Shown here in pieces: positions 17,809-27,347 of a stretch of 64,000 nucleotides of DNA; position 1 is the stretch's first letter; each line of letters begins with the position of its first letter. This DNA comes from Nostoc sp. TCL240-02 (GTDB taxonomy: Bacteria > Cyanobacteriota > Cyanobacteriia > Cyanobacteriales > Nostocaceae): the NCBI RefSeq assembly GCF_013343235.1, contig NZ_CP040094.1, positions 3,224,501 to 3,288,500 of the forward strand, read 5' to 3'. Below the pieces are notes generated by a model that saw nothing but the letters and a program-made list of their open reading frames with translations, searched no databases and was not told the DNA's origin. Made by a program: the position numbers and the translations under genes.

Positions 17809-19599
17809 TTACCGTTTCGCCAACTTCTTCGACATCTTCCGCAGGCGAATAGATTGGGGTGTAACTTCCACTAATTCATCGGGGCCAATGTATTCCAAAG
17901 CACGCTCTAGGCTCATGTCTATCGGTGCTTGCAGTTGCACTAGTTCATCGCCACCAGCAGCGCGGTGGTTGGTTAACTGCTTGGTCTTACAGATATTTAG
18001 TTCCAAATCTTGGGGACGATTGTGTTCGCCGACAATCATGCCTCTGTAAACCTTTGTACCAGGAACAATAAAGAATGCTCCTCTATCTTCGGCGTTTCTC
18101 ATGGCGTAGAAGGTAGAAACACCTTCTTCAAATGAGATTAAAACGCCTTTGTTACGGGCTTCAATATCACCACTGAGTTGACGGTAATCTAAAAAGCTGT
18201 GGTTCATGATGCCTTCACCACGAGTCATCCGCATGAATTCACCCCGGAAACCAATCAAACCACGGGCAGGAATGACAAACTCTAACTGGGTGCGATCGCC
18301 ACTACCTGGTTGCATATCTTGCATTTCGCCTTTGCGTTGTCCCAGGCGTTCGATGCAGCTACCCACAGCATCAACAGGAATGTCTAACACCAAAAGTTCA
18401 TAAGGTTCGCAAGGATGTCCATTGACTTCGCGGTAAATTACCTGTGGCTGAGATACCTGAAACTCGAAGCCTTCCCGGCGCATGGTTTCAATTAAGATAC
18501 CCAGGTGGAGTTCTCCACGACCGGAAACGAGGAATTTATCGGGAGAATCGGTTTCTTCGACACGCAAAGCAACGTTGGTTTCGAGTTCGCGGAATAGGCG
18601 ATCGCGCACTTGTCTTGATGTCACCAACTTACCTTCTTGACCAGCAAAGGGCGAATCATTCACCCAGAAGGTCATTTGCAAGGTTGGTTCATCCACTTTA
18701 ATTAGTGGTAAAGCTTGGGGTTCGTTGGGGTCAGTAATCGTTTCCCCAATGTAAGCATCAGCGAAACCAGCCACCGCCACAATATAACCTGCGGTTGCTT
18801 CTTCCAGGTCTACGCGCTTGAGTCCTTCAAAGCCCATCAGCTTGGTAATTTTACCTTTGACAATGGTGCCGTTTTCTGTAACCAAAGCTGCTTGTTGTCC
18901 TGAACGGATAGTACCGTTGTGAATTCTACCAATCACAATCCGTCCCAGATATTCCGAATAATCTAGGGTTGTGACTTGTAATTGCAGAGGCTTGTTGCGA
19001 TCGCCTACTGGCGATGGAACGTGTTTCAAAATCGCATTAAACAAAGGTTGCATGTCTACCGATTCTGCTTCTAAAGTTTCCTTAGCAAAACCTCCCATCC
19101 CGGAAGCAAACAGATAAGGAAAATCACACTGGTCTTCATCTGCCCCTAATTCCAAGAACAGATCCAATACTTTATCAACAGCAACGTGGGGGTCAGCTTG
19201 TCCGCGATCGATTTTGTTGATTACAACGATGGGGCGTAGCCCTTTTTCTAAAGCTTTTTTCAGAACAAAGCGTGTTTGGGGCATGGGGCCTTCATTGGCA
19301 TCGACAATCAGAAGACATCCATCAACCATGCCGAGTACACGTTCAACTTCGCCACCAAAGTCAGCGTGTCCAGGAGTATCAACAATATTAATTAGTGTTT
19401 CTTTGTAGCGAACTGCTGTATTTTTGGACAGGATAGTAATACCCCGTTCCCGTTCTAGGGCGTTGGAGTCCATAACGCAATCCGGAACGTCTTCGCCTTC
19501 GCGGAAAATGCCGGATTGTTTGAGGAGTGCGTCAACCAGCGTGGTTTTGCCGTGGTCAACGTGGGCGATAATGGCGACGTTGCGAATTGGGAGCGTCAT
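17809..19599 (-). CDS. typA: translational GTPase TypA/BipA
   Basis: A 596-residue ribosome-associated GTPase of the EF-G family. G motifs are clear: [15 protein letters not shown] (P-loop, near residue 12), [13 protein letters not shown] (switch I), [17 protein letters not shown] (about 73-89), [10 protein letters not shown]. Domain II, an EF-G domain V-like region and the TypA-specific C-terminal domain ([15 protein letters not shown]) follow in normal order and length. TypA acts in ribosome assembly and stress adaptation. It is a single gene with its own terminator, next to the end of the accessory island. Confidence 0.97.
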   Translation of the reverse strand: MTLPIRNVAIIAHVDHGKTTLVDALLKQSGIFREGEDVPDCVMDSNALERERGITILSKNTAVRYKETLINIVDTPGHADFGGEVERVLGMVDGCLLIVDANEGPMPQTRFVLKKALEKGLRPIVVINKIDRGQADPHVAVDKVLDLFLELGADEDQCDFPYLFASGMGGFAKETLEAESVDMQPLFNAILKHVPSPVGDRNKPLQLQVTTLDYSEYLGRIVIGRIHNGTIRSGQQAALVTENGTIVKGKITKLMGFEGLKRVDLEEATAGYIVAVAGFADAYIGETITDPNEPQALPLIKVDEPTLQMTFWVNDSPFAGQEGKLVTSRQVRDRLFRELETNVALRVEETDSPDKFLVSGRGELHLGILIETMRREGFEFQVSQPQVIYREVNGHPCEPYELLVLDIPVDAVGSCIERLGQRKGEMQDMQPGSGDRTQLEFVIPARGLIGFRGEFMRMTRGEGIMNHSFLDYRQLSGDIEARNKGVLISFEEGVSTFYAMRNAEDRGAFFIVPGTKVYRGMIVGEHNRPQDLELNICKTKQLTNHRAAGGDELVQLQAPIDMSLERALEYIGPDELVEVTPQSIRLRKMSKKLAKR

Positions 19600-20402
19600 A
19601 GAAGCTTTTGGTGAACTCTAGAGGGGGTTTTTAGATTTACATTTGAATGCTAGGCTGTTTTAACAGAATTGGGGATGATCAGCAATTTCTGTAAAGAACC
19701 TTTAACAATTCTAGCGTAATCGTCACAATTGCGGTGAGGTTTGTCAAGGTTGCATAAGAGAGAAAGTTAGGCAGGGTGAATATTTACTTAGCGTTGAATT
19801 ATTTACCCGATTTTATTAGAAGATTTAACCGAATGTAGTTTAACAGTGGGTAAATGTCTGTTTAAAACTTCTAAGTACAGATTTGCATCAATTCGTAGCG
19901 ATTTTAAACGCAGATGCACTTTGCTTTCGCACAGGGTAGGGACGCTGAGGAAAGGTACGCAGAGTTTTTTCAAGAGGATTCGCTATGAACTTATAAAATT
20001 ATGTACATTAAGATATATTTTCTTCTGTAAATTAGTCTACTCTGTGCGACAGTTGACACCAGTATTTTGGGCTTTTGAATAATAGCTTGGTTATTAGGAC
20101 AGCAATTACAGAGTGATAAATATACAATTAAAAATAATCACGTGAAGGTGGCTTTAGTATTACGTATCTTGCAAGAGATGATTATGGGCATTACCTTGTC
20201 ATAAAAAGTTGAATGATAAAGTTCAATGCCACCCCGATTTTGCTAAGTTTCAACAAGATTTTTTGAATGAGGCGATAAAACTAGTCAAAATGTTACACCA
20301 ATTACAACAAATGTCCATGTAGAAACGTTGCATTACAGAGTTTATACTGAACTAGATGTATAATTTAAAAATTAATAAACTGACAGCAATAAAATAATTA
20401 TT
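19600..20402. other. long A+T-rich intergenic region
   Basis: About 800 bases upstream of both typA and the kinase gene. It holds a fragment of a dispersed G+A-rich repeat (around 19910-19965, ACGCAGATGC/ACGCTGAGG/ACGCAGAG) and, at 20178-20322, a 47-codon open stretch that reads like protein (KFQQDFLNEAIKLVKMLH, ending QQMSM) but has no start codon or recognisable family. I take it as a possible gene relic. The rest shows nothing. Confidence 0.4.
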
Positions 20403-21773
20403 ATGAACTGCTGCCTAAATCCTAATTGCGAGAATCCCCAAAATCCTGATGGGACAAATTACTGCCTCAGTTGCGGGACACAGTTGCGATCGCTACTCAG
20501 AAATCGTTACCGCATAATCGCACCATTAGGGAGAGGAGGGTTTGCACGCACATACGTAGCAGAGGATATAGACAAGCTAAATGAACGATGTGTTGTTAAG
20601 CAACTGGTTCTCAGTCAATTTTATGGCAGTCAAGGTACTCACGCACATCAAAAAGCAATTCAATTGTTTGAACGGGAGGCCAAACGTCTACAAGAATTAG
20701 GGGAACATCTACAAATTCCCAATTTGTATGGATATTTTAAGGAAGGTGAATATCTGTATTTAGTACAGCAGTTTATCGAAGGTCAAAATCTGTTGCAGGA
20801 GTTAAAAAAACACGGTTTTTTTGATGAAGCTAAGATTCGATCTTTTTTGAATGATTTATTATCTGTGCTGGTTGCCATACATCAACAGCAAATAATTCAT
20901 CGAGATATTAAGCCAGAAAATATTATTCGCCGTCAGAGTGATAATAAGTTAGTACTAATTGATTTTGGGGTTTCAAAGCAAAAGGCAGAAACTACAACCA
21001 CTGCAATTGGGACAATTATTGGTTCATTAGGTTACGCACCAATTGAGCAAATGCAATTTGGGAAAGTTTTTCCTTCCAGTGATATGTATAGTTTAGGCAT
21101 AACTTGCTTTCATCTACTAACAAATATTTCTCCCTCGAATTTCTGGCTAAAACAAGGCTATGGTTGGACTTCTAGTTGGCGAAAGCATTTAACACAACCC
21201 ATAAGTCAAGAATTAGAATTGATTCTGGATAAATTACTCCAAGAAAATCATGAGCAGCGTTATCAGTCTGCACAGGCCGTCTTACAAGACTTGAATAATC
21301 TACCACCGCTAAGGCATACATTACCTCCTACAGTTATTTCACCTTCTAAACTATTAGAATCAGAAACACAAGCTCAACAAAAAACAATTGGATATCTACC
21401 ACAATTCTCTAATAGTAAACTACTCCCTGGAGCAATAATTACAGGTTCAGGTAGTTCATTGTTAGCGATCGCACTGATTAGTTTTTTAGGCACTACTTGG
21501 ATTAGCTCTGGATTGTGGTTGCTAATTTTAGGTGGGGTAATCTTAATTCAATCTCGTTCGCTTTTGGAAAAAAGTTATTTAATTGTGATTGCTATCATAG
21601 CAAATTCACTAATTGTCTTGACTTTCAAAAATTTGCTCACAAATAATCTTCTCCAATCTGGAGTTAATGGACTTTTGCTTGTAGTATTGCTAGTTTTTCT
21701 TGCAGGTCTTTTAACGCTGATTATTGTGGGTATGTCAGAAATAATAAACAAACTTATTTCTAAATATTTTTAA
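20403..21773 (+). CDS. Ser/Thr protein kinase with N-terminal zinc ribbon and C-terminal membrane helices
   Basis: A 456-residue Hanks-type kinase. Residues 1-30 form a zinc ribbon (CCLNPNCENP...YCLSCGTQL). The kinase domain (about 37-300) has the glycine loop LGRGGFARTYVAED, Lys in ERCVVKQLVL, HRDIKPENII (catalytic Asp) and LIDFGVSKQ. Hydrophobic helices from about residue 340 (AIITGSGSSLLAIALISFLG, LIVIAIIANSLIVLTF, LLLVVLLVFLAGLLTLIIVG) put the C-terminus in the membrane. A periplasmic-binding-protein-like receptor gene follows after 72 bases on the same strand. I infer that the two form one unit, perhaps a receptor-linked kinase. A related kinase is at 27348-29108. Confidence 0.92.
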   Translation: MNCCLNPNCENPQNPDGTNYCLSCGTQLRSLLRNRYRIIAPLGRGGFARTYVAEDIDKLNERCVVKQLVLSQFYGSQGTHAHQKAIQLFEREAKRLQELGEHLQIPNLYGYFKEGEYLYLVQQFIEGQNLLQELKKHGFFDEAKIRSFLNDLLSVLVAIHQQQIIHRDIKPENIIRRQSDNKLVLIDFGVSKQKAETTTTAIGTIIGSLGYAPIEQMQFGKVFPSSDMYSLGITCFHLLTNISPSNFWLKQGYGWTSSWRKHLTQPISQELELILDKLLQENHEQRYQSAQAVLQDLNNLPPLRHTLPPTVISPSKLLESETQAQQKTIGYLPQFSNSKLLPGAIITGSGSSLLAIALISFLGTTWISSGLWLLILGGVILIQSRSLLEKSYLIVIAIIANSLIVLTFKNLLTNNLLQSGVNGLLLVVLLVFLAGLLTLIIVGMSEIINKLISKYF

Positions 21774-21845
21774 AATTTAAATATAAGCTAATTTTCCACT
21801 GTATATTGATTTTTAATAAGCTTTCTATAATTTGGAGTATTATTC

Positions 21846-23312
21846 ATGACAAATAAAAAAGAGAACCTGAAGTTGCTTATTTCTTTGGGGCTGGCTGGAG
21901 TAATGGTAGCAGCTATTTTGTGGGTAATTAGGCAACTTTCTTCTAGTATCGTAATAACATCATTAAACAACCCCACATCTAGTTCAAGTGAAGTTAAGAA
22001 TAAGCCTCCATTGATGAATTTGGGTACAAGAATTTTGTTGAAAGTGCAAACATACCCTGATAAAGCAGATGGAGTTAAAGCTTTTGAGCAAAAAGATTTT
22101 ACCACTGCTGTTCAAAAGTTTAGCGCTTCCTTAAAAAATAATCCTAATGACCCAGAAACTCTAATTTATTTAAATAACGCTAAAATTGCACGAGATAAGT
22201 ATAGCGCTCTAAAAGTTGCTGTGATAGCATCAATTAATTTTGACTCTAACTTATCAGAAGAAATTTTGCGTGGTGTAGCTCAAGCTCAAAATGAAATTAA
22301 TAACCAAGGAGGAATTGATGGTAAGAAGCTGCAAATTGTGATTGCCAGTGCTGAGAATAGAGAAGATTTTGCACGATTAGATAATGAATTATTTCAAGAC
22401 AAGAGCATTGTGGCAGCAGTGGGAGTTAGACGTAATGCTGCAATTTATAATGAAAAGCACTTGGTGTTAGTCTTTCCTGTCGAGCGCCCAACTCAAGCCG
22501 AAAATCAAGAAAAGTTAGATAATAATGCAGTAAGTAGTGAGCCAAATAGTTCCACAACTAACTACTTATTTCATGTAAATCCGCTATATGATAATTTAGT
22601 AGATACTCATGCTCGCTACATTGCTCGACAAGGAAGAAATGTTGCTATTTGTGGCGATATTCGTAGCTCAAGAGATAATTCAGGTTCATCATCTAATCAG
22701 ATACTTGTAGAACAGTACACTCAAGCTCTCCAAAAATATGGAAGTAAGGTTATTAGTACACCTTGCAATTTGGCAGATAAAGATTTGGACTATAGAGCTT
22801 TTGTAGATAAAGTTATAGAAACAGAAAACGCCAGTGGCTTTTTACTATTACCTTCAGTCAGAAATATATATTTTGCCACCAAAGTAGCACAAGAGGTTAA
22901 AGGCAGGAAACCTCTCTTTGCTTCCGAAACTATGTACAGTTCAACAACTTTGCAAAATGGCACCGATCTCGAAGGAATGGTACTACCTGTGTATTGGCAT
23001 CGTGATGCTAATAAAGATAATCCATTTGCAGAAAATGCCTTTAAGCTTTGGAATGCACGGGTAAATCAGAGAACAGCCGGAGCTTATGATGCACTCCAAG
23101 TAATTATCACTGGACTGAAACAAGATAACACTCGCGAAGGGTTGCAAAAGGTATTGTCTAATCGTGATTTTTCAACTTCTGGAGCCACAGGAATGATTAA
23201 GTTTTCGCCTTCAGGTGAGCGCCAAGGAGAAGCTTTACTAGTCAAAATCGCGCGTTGTGAGCGTTGTTCTTCTGGAACTGATTATGATTTTGCCCTCTTG
23301 AATAAGAAGTAA
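21846..23312 (+). CDS. membrane-anchored periplasmic ligand-binding (type 1 PBP-like) protein
   Basis: A 488-residue protein with one N-terminal transmembrane anchor (LISLGLAGVMVAAILWVI, about residues 10-27), a short TPR-like segment (AFEQKDFTTAVQKFSASL, NPNDPETLIYLNNAKI, about 78-115) and a large type 1 periplasmic-binding fold (about 120-480) of the branched-chain amino acid/receptor ligand-binding kind: LKVAVIASINFDSNLSEEIL, AQNEINNQGGIDGKKLQIVI, AAVGVRRNAA, SETMYSSTTLQNGTDLEGM. No ABC permease or ATPase genes are near, so it probably senses rather than transports. The upstream zinc-ribbon kinase is the obvious candidate partner. Confidence 0.82.
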   Translation: MTNKKENLKLLISLGLAGVMVAAILWVIRQLSSSIVITSLNNPTSSSSEVKNKPPLMNLGTRILLKVQTYPDKADGVKAFEQKDFTTAVQKFSASLKNNPNDPETLIYLNNAKIARDKYSALKVAVIASINFDSNLSEEILRGVAQAQNEINNQGGIDGKKLQIVIASAENREDFARLDNELFQDKSIVAAVGVRRNAAIYNEKHLVLVFPVERPTQAENQEKLDNNAVSSEPNSSTTNYLFHVNPLYDNLVDTHARYIARQGRNVAICGDIRSSRDNSGSSSNQILVEQYTQALQKYGSKVISTPCNLADKDLDYRAFVDKVIETENASGFLLLPSVRNIYFATKVAQEVKGRKPLFASETMYSSTTLQNGTDLEGMVLPVYWHRDANKDNPFAENAFKLWNARVNQRTAGAYDALQVIITGLKQDNTREGLQKVLSNRDFSTSGATGMIKFSPSGERQGEALLVKIARCERCSSGTDYDFALLNKK

Positions 23313-23518
23313 TTTTTTGACATTAATTTTCATTCTAGAGATATAGATGTCTTCAAAATTAGGTAATCTGTTTATCTGTTCAATTTGGATGTAATACAGA
23401 ATATCTGTTCCTAATTTAGAACTAAACCTCGTCTACCTTGATAACCTACATAAATATATCTTTTAAAAAACTCTAGGTTTCAACATAGATGAGGTTTATA
23501 AATCGGGGCGATCGCTTA
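23313..23518. other. intergenic region left of the MITE
   Basis: No gene or clear terminator is seen. Together with the MITE and the 150 bases after it this makes a 530-base spacer between the receptor gene and the hemerythrin gene. Confidence 0.4.
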
Positions 23519-23690
23519 GAGGTTGTTTGAAAAGTGTTTCGCTGTAACTTTAGGTACTTTTAGATTCCCCCTATTCCCCTTTTAAAGGGGGGAATAGAAT
23601 CAAAGTCCAAAGTCCCCTTTAAAAGAAAGGGGAATTTAGGGATGATATAAAACTATTTGATACCGATAAGAGTAATTTTCAAACATCCTC
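23519..23690. mobile_element. 172-bp MITE-like element
   Basis: Terminal inverted repeats GAGGTTGTTTGAAAAGT and (inward from 23690) GAGGATGTTTGAAAATT match at 15 of 17 positions and are flanked by TTA on both sides (23516-23518, 23691-23693). The inside contains further short palindromic blocks (CCCCTTTTAAAGGGG and CCCCTTTAAAAG) and no coding capacity. A 3-bp T-N-A duplication is typical of IS5-group elements, so a relative of that group may have moved it. Confidence 0.75.
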
Positions 23691-23841
23691 TTAAATTTAT
23701 ATTTATATTGTGTAACGCTAAACTTTTTTTCTACCCACCGTTGCGAAAGCTATCACTCAAAAGAAAGAGGGAATCTCCCTAAGCTGTGTGTCAAGGTTAT
23801 ATCAGTAATAACTACGAACACTTTGCCGAGGAGAACTACGG

Positions 23842-24894
23842 ATGGTAGCTACTTTAGATGATACGAAACGCAATGCTATTGCTGTGAAATTGGCAAGTAT
23901 TAAAGCACTTCAACAATTGGTGATCGAAAATGAGCAATCGCTTTTGAGAGAAGGACTCGATGCCGAAATTGCCGATCGCATCCGAAATTTTCTCAAAGAT
24001 GATGAAAAAAATATTGGCGTTCTGGAAACTGTAATTGGTCAGTATGGCATTCAGGCTGAACCAAAAAAAAATGTTACACAATTCATTGAAAAAGCTCGTG
24101 AATTGTTCAAAAGTTCTGAGTTGAGCCTGTATGAAAAAGTATCTCAGCATGAATTGCTGAAACATCAACTAGTAATGAGTGGTTTGATAGTTCACAAGGC
24201 TGCTCAAAAAGTTGGTGCTGACGTTTTGCTAGCGATCGCACCTTTGAACACCATTAACTTTGAAAATCGCGCTCACCAAGAGCAACTCAAAGGTATTTTA
24301 GAAATTTTGGGTGTCCGTGAACTAACTGGACAAGATGCAGATCAAGGAATTTGGGCACGTGTTCAAGACGCTATGGCCGCAGTCAGTGGTGTGGTAGGTA
24401 GTGCTGTAACCCAAAGTAGTGACAAAAAGGATCTGAATATTCAAGATGCCATCCGCCTCGATCACAACAAGGTAAACACCCTGTTCACCGAATTGCTACA
24501 AAGCAACAATCCCCAGAAGATCCAAGAGTACTTCGGTCAAATTTATAAGGATCTAACTGCTCACGCGGAAGCTGAAGAGGAAGTAGTCTATCCAAGAGTA
24601 CGTCCTTTCTACGGTCAAGATAACACCCAAGAATTGTTTGACGAGCAAGCTCATACAAAGCAGGCGTTAGAAGAAATTAAGGCTCTTAGCCCATCTTTAC
24701 CCCTATTTAAAGAGAAAGTCAAACAGCTGATGGATGCTCTTGGCGATCATATTCGTCAAGAAGAAAGCACGATGTTTGCTGCCATTCGCAACAATTTAAG
24801 CACTGAGCAAAGTGAGCAACTGGCTACTGAGTTCAAAGCTGCTAAGACCCGAATTCAAAAAAAGCTAGGTGTTGTTAACGAAGCGAATGCATAG
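23842..24894 (+). CDS. hemerythrin HHE domain protein
   Basis: A 350-residue soluble helical protein. The C-terminal part (about residues 205-335) is a hemerythrin-like di-iron bundle with the expected ligands: RLDHNKVNTLFTELL, HAEAEEEVVYPRVRP, DEQAHTKQALEEI and HIRQEESTMFAAI. The N-terminal 180 residues form another helical bundle with ferritin-like spacing (ALQQLVIENEQSLL, HQLVMSGLIVHKAAQ), resembling a family seen in cyanobacterial stress proteins. Likely roles are oxygen, NO or iron handling. A strong ribosome binding site (GAGGAG, 23828-23833) precedes ATG 23842. Confidence 0.85.
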   Translation: MVATLDDTKRNAIAVKLASIKALQQLVIENEQSLLREGLDAEIADRIRNFLKDDEKNIGVLETVIGQYGIQAEPKKNVTQFIEKARELFKSSELSLYEKVSQHELLKHQLVMSGLIVHKAAQKVGADVLLAIAPLNTINFENRAHQEQLKGILEILGVRELTGQDADQGIWARVQDAMAAVSGVVGSAVTQSSDKKDLNIQDAIRLDHNKVNTLFTELLQSNNPQKIQEYFGQIYKDLTAHAEAEEEVVYPRVRPFYGQDNTQELFDEQAHTKQALEEIKALSPSLPLFKEKVKQLMDALGDHIRQEESTMFAAIRNNLSTEQSEQLATEFKAAKTRIQKKLGVVNEANA

Positions 24895-24937
24895 GATGTT
24901 TTTGGGCTTTCTATATCCGCTAAAAAACTTTAGTTAA

Positions 24938-24975
24938 ACAAAAACTCCCAGCACATCAGCGCTGGGAGTTTTTGT
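24938..24975. terminator. bidirectional intrinsic terminator
   Basis: A perfect 15-bp stem (ACAAAAACTCCCAGC pairing with GCTGGGAGTTTTTGT) with an 8-base loop sits between two convergent genes. Both arms carry the A/T run needed to end transcription from either side. Confidence 0.92.
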
Positions 24976-26160
24976 TTAAACATCTTGTTGACAATATTTA
25001 TAAGCGGCATAAGCCATAGTTACAACCCCGGTGATAATGGCAGCTTCATCAACTTCAAATTGGGGATGGTGTAATGGGTGGTTAATGATTCTTTCTTTGT
25101 AGCCTACACCCAAGCGAAACATGGAACCAGGGGCATGTTCCAAATACATAGAAAAATCTTCAGCACCAAGGGAAGGTTCGGGTAAAACTTGAACGCGATC
25201 GCTACTCCAAGCTTCTTCTGCGGCTGATTGTAATAATTGCGTCAAGGCATAATCATTTTGAACGCTGGGTACGCCCTGGCGATAATTCACTTGATAGTTT
25301 GCTCCGTAGGTCTGGCAAACATTAGATACAATGTTTTCAATCCAGTTAGGGAGATGAGCGCGAGTTTCGGGATGGAGCGATCGCACGGTTCCCAATAACT
25401 GCACTTTATCCGCAATTATATTGGGCGCTCTGCCACCGTTAATTTTCCCTATGCTTAATACTACAGGACGCAAGGGGTTCTGCGTTCGGCTGATGGCTTG
25501 TTGCAATGCAGTAATGACTTGGCAAGCAATCCAAATTGCATCAATGGCCTCATGAGGACGCGCCCCATGTCCAGATTCTCCCATAATTAGAATTTCTAAA
25601 TCATCTGCGGCGGCTGTCAATGCCCCGTAACGCACGCCAATAGATCCTGCGGGTATAGAAGGAAAAACATGAACCCCTAATACAGCCGAGACGTTTTCCA
25701 TTGCCCCATCTTTCACCATCCAGCTTGCACCTTGAGCAATTTCCTCGGCTGGCTGAAATAAAAACCGCATTTTCCCACCCAACTCCTCTGCCATTTGTGA
25801 CAGCACCATTGCTGTTCCTAATCCCACTGTGGTATGGACATCGTGACCACAAGCGTGCATAACACCCTCGGCGCGAGAGGCGTATTCTAAATTTGTCCCT
25901 TCTTGAATTGGCAAGGCATCCATATCTGTGCGAATTGCCAATAAACGGTCATTTTGACCAGTGCCTTGGAGTTCTCCAACTACGCCCGTTTTGCCAACTC
26001 CCTCTTGTACATGCAGACCACTGGAAGACAAAACACCCGCTACGAAGGCTGCTGTTTGGTACTCCTGACCACTGAGTTCTGGGTGAGAGTGGATGTGGCG
26101 GCGAATTTCAATCAAGCGAGGCGCTAGTTTTGTTGCTAAGTCTTTAATATGGGTAAGCAT
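24976..26160 (-). CDS. M20 family amidohydrolase (hippurate/N-acyl-amino-acid hydrolase type)
   Basis: A 394-residue metallo-hydrolase of peptidase family M20D. Metal-site motifs are visible: IRTDMDALPIQE, MHACGHDVHTTVGLG (Cys and His ligands), FQPAEEIAQGASWMV (catalytic and ligand Glu), HVFPSIPAGSIGVRYG and the C-terminal SLGAEDFSMYLEHAPG with HHPQFEVDE. Relatives hydrolyse N-acyl amino acids, hippurate or auxin-amino acid conjugates. The substrate here is unknown. I start at ATG 26160 (MLTHIKDLATKLAPRLIEI), where homology begins; the longer upstream frame is only translation of a repeat tract. Part of the coding region codes for family-typical length with no odd residues. Confidence 0.9.
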   Translation of the reverse strand: MLTHIKDLATKLAPRLIEIRRHIHSHPELSGQEYQTAAFVAGVLSSSGLHVQEGVGKTGVVGELQGTGQNDRLLAIRTDMDALPIQEGTNLEYASRAEGVMHACGHDVHTTVGLGTAMVLSQMAEELGGKMRFLFQPAEEIAQGASWMVKDGAMENVSAVLGVHVFPSIPAGSIGVRYGALTAAADDLEILIMGESGHGARPHEAIDAIWIACQVITALQQAISRTQNPLRPVVLSIGKINGGRAPNIIADKVQLLGTVRSLHPETRAHLPNWIENIVSNVCQTYGANYQVNYRQGVPSVQNDYALTQLLQSAAEEAWSSDRVQVLPEPSLGAEDFSMYLEHAPGSMFRLGVGYKERIINHPLHHPQFEVDEAAIITGVVTMAYAAYKYCQQDV

Positions 26161-26234
26161 CAATTCAATTAATCTACAAGCTTTTTTCCCATGATAAAGA
26201 ACTGTTAACAAACAAAATGCTTTTGCTATACAAG

Positions 26235-26341
26235 GATAGGTGAAGGTGGAAGGGGGCAAGGGGGCAGGGAGCAGGGGGCAAGGGAGAAGAGGGAGATTAA
26301 TTAATAACCAATGCCCCATTCCCCATTCCCCATTCCCCAGT
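26235..26341. repeat. STRR1-like heptamer tract
   Basis: Degenerate GGGGGCA/AGGGGGC-type units are followed by the pyrimidine-rich series CCCCATTCCCCATT. Heptamers of this kind (STRR1, CCCCART) are typical of heterocystous cyanobacteria. It fills the gap upstream of the amidohydrolase gene. Confidence 0.65.
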
Positions 26342-26905
26342 TTATTTGGAATAACAGGTTGTACCTGGAGTATTTTCGGGTTTGAACTTGTTACATTCTC
26401 TGGTCTTTTGACGTTCTAACGACCATTCATAAGGCATATCTGAGGTGACTACACCATTAGACATTGTTGTTAGTCGGAAGTTAGCCCCCCGAAAATTGGT
26501 AAACTGCAATTTAGCATCTTTTAAGTTTGCTGCTTCCAAATTGGCGCTGATGAAACCGGCATAAGATAAATCAGCGTTTTCCAGGGATGCTGATTTCAAA
26601 TTTGCTCCGGTTAAGGAAGCACCCATAAGATTGACAGAATTCAGGATCGCACCTTCTAAATTTGCACCGGTGAGATCGGCATTGGTAAGATTAGCTTTAG
26701 ATAATGTTGCACCACTCAAGTCAGCCCCTCGCAAATTTGCTCCAGTTAAATTCAGTTGAGTTAGGTCAGCACCATTCAAACTACACCTTGGACAGGCATT
26801 TGTTGCCTTCAACTGATCCAAATCTAGTTGATTTAACGCCAGGGCCTGCTCTGCAAACCCAAAACAAGCTAACAAAACGACGGTAGCAACAATCTTAAAT
26901 TTCAT
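26342..26905 (-). CDS. secreted pentapeptide-repeat protein
   Basis: A 187-residue protein with a signal peptide (KIVATVVLLACFGFAEQALA) followed by about 20 pentapeptide repeats of A(D/N)LXX type (about residues 45-145: NGADLTQLNLTGANLRGADL and onward), which form a right-handed quadrilateral beta helix. The C-terminal tail has two Cys (TRECNK, TTCYSK). Export points to the periplasm or thylakoid lumen. The function of most cyanobacterial members is unknown. Confidence 0.88.
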   Translation of the reverse strand: MKFKIVATVVLLACFGFAEQALALNQLDLDQLKATNACPRCSLNGADLTQLNLTGANLRGADLSGATLSKANLTNADLTGANLEGAILNSVNLMGASLTGANLKSASLENADLSYAGFISANLEAANLKDAKLQFTNFRGANFRLTTMSNGVVTSDMPYEWSLERQKTRECNKFKPENTPGTTCYSK

Positions 26906-27124
26906 ATTTTTTACAGATATCTACAAAAATGACAAGTTACGCACATTGCGTACTGTCATACTTACATATACCGCTTCTCTAGGGAAGAACAGGGATGAAG
27001 CATTCATTAAGAAGCTGTAAAAATACTATAAATTCTAATGGTAATACTACCCAAACTGAAATATAGGCTATAGAATCGATTCGTAAGGAACTATACCGAA
27101 CGTCTTATAGACTACCATATATGT

Positions 27125-27171
27125 GATCCCCCTAGCTCGATGAAAAATACGACTAGGGGGATCTTGTTTTT
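27125..27171. terminator. strong hairpin beyond the kinase gene, terminator-like
   Basis: GATCCCCCTAG (27125-27135) pairs perfectly with CTAGGGGGATC (27153-27163), followed on the plus strand by TTGTTTTT. It lies downstream of the minus-strand kinase gene, but the T-run is on the plus strand. It may end plus-strand transcription or simply be a palindromic repeat. Confidence 0.5.
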
Positions 27172-27347
27172 GGGAATGGGGAATGGGGAGTTGGGAATTG
27201 GGCATCGATAAGAGATAGGGGGGACAAGGAAGAGGGGGGAGACTTGGGAGAGACTGTTGAATAATTCTCCCTTTATCCTCCCTGTCCTCCTTGTCCCCCT
27301 TGTCCTCCTAATCTCCCCTACCCCCTGCCCCTTGCCTCCTTCCTCTT
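27172..27347. repeat. fold-back purine/pyrimidine low-complexity repeat
   Basis: A purine-rich arm (GGGAATGGGG, GGGGGGACAAGGAAGAGGGG) is followed by an A/T-rich centre near 27255-27270 and a pyrimidine-rich arm (CCTCCCTGTCCTCCTTGTCC). Arms are roughly complementary, as in the composites at 5560 and 40525. Confidence 0.6.

Noticed and set aside
19846..20082. 78-codon plus-strand frame between typA and the kinase
   Set aside because: It overlaps a dispersed repeat (ACGCAGAG-type units), has no ribosome binding site and no protein-like pattern.
26161..26319. N-terminal extension of the M20 amidohydrolase to 26319
   Set aside because: The extra residues are translated from a low-complexity repeat tract and family similarity starts at ATG 26160.
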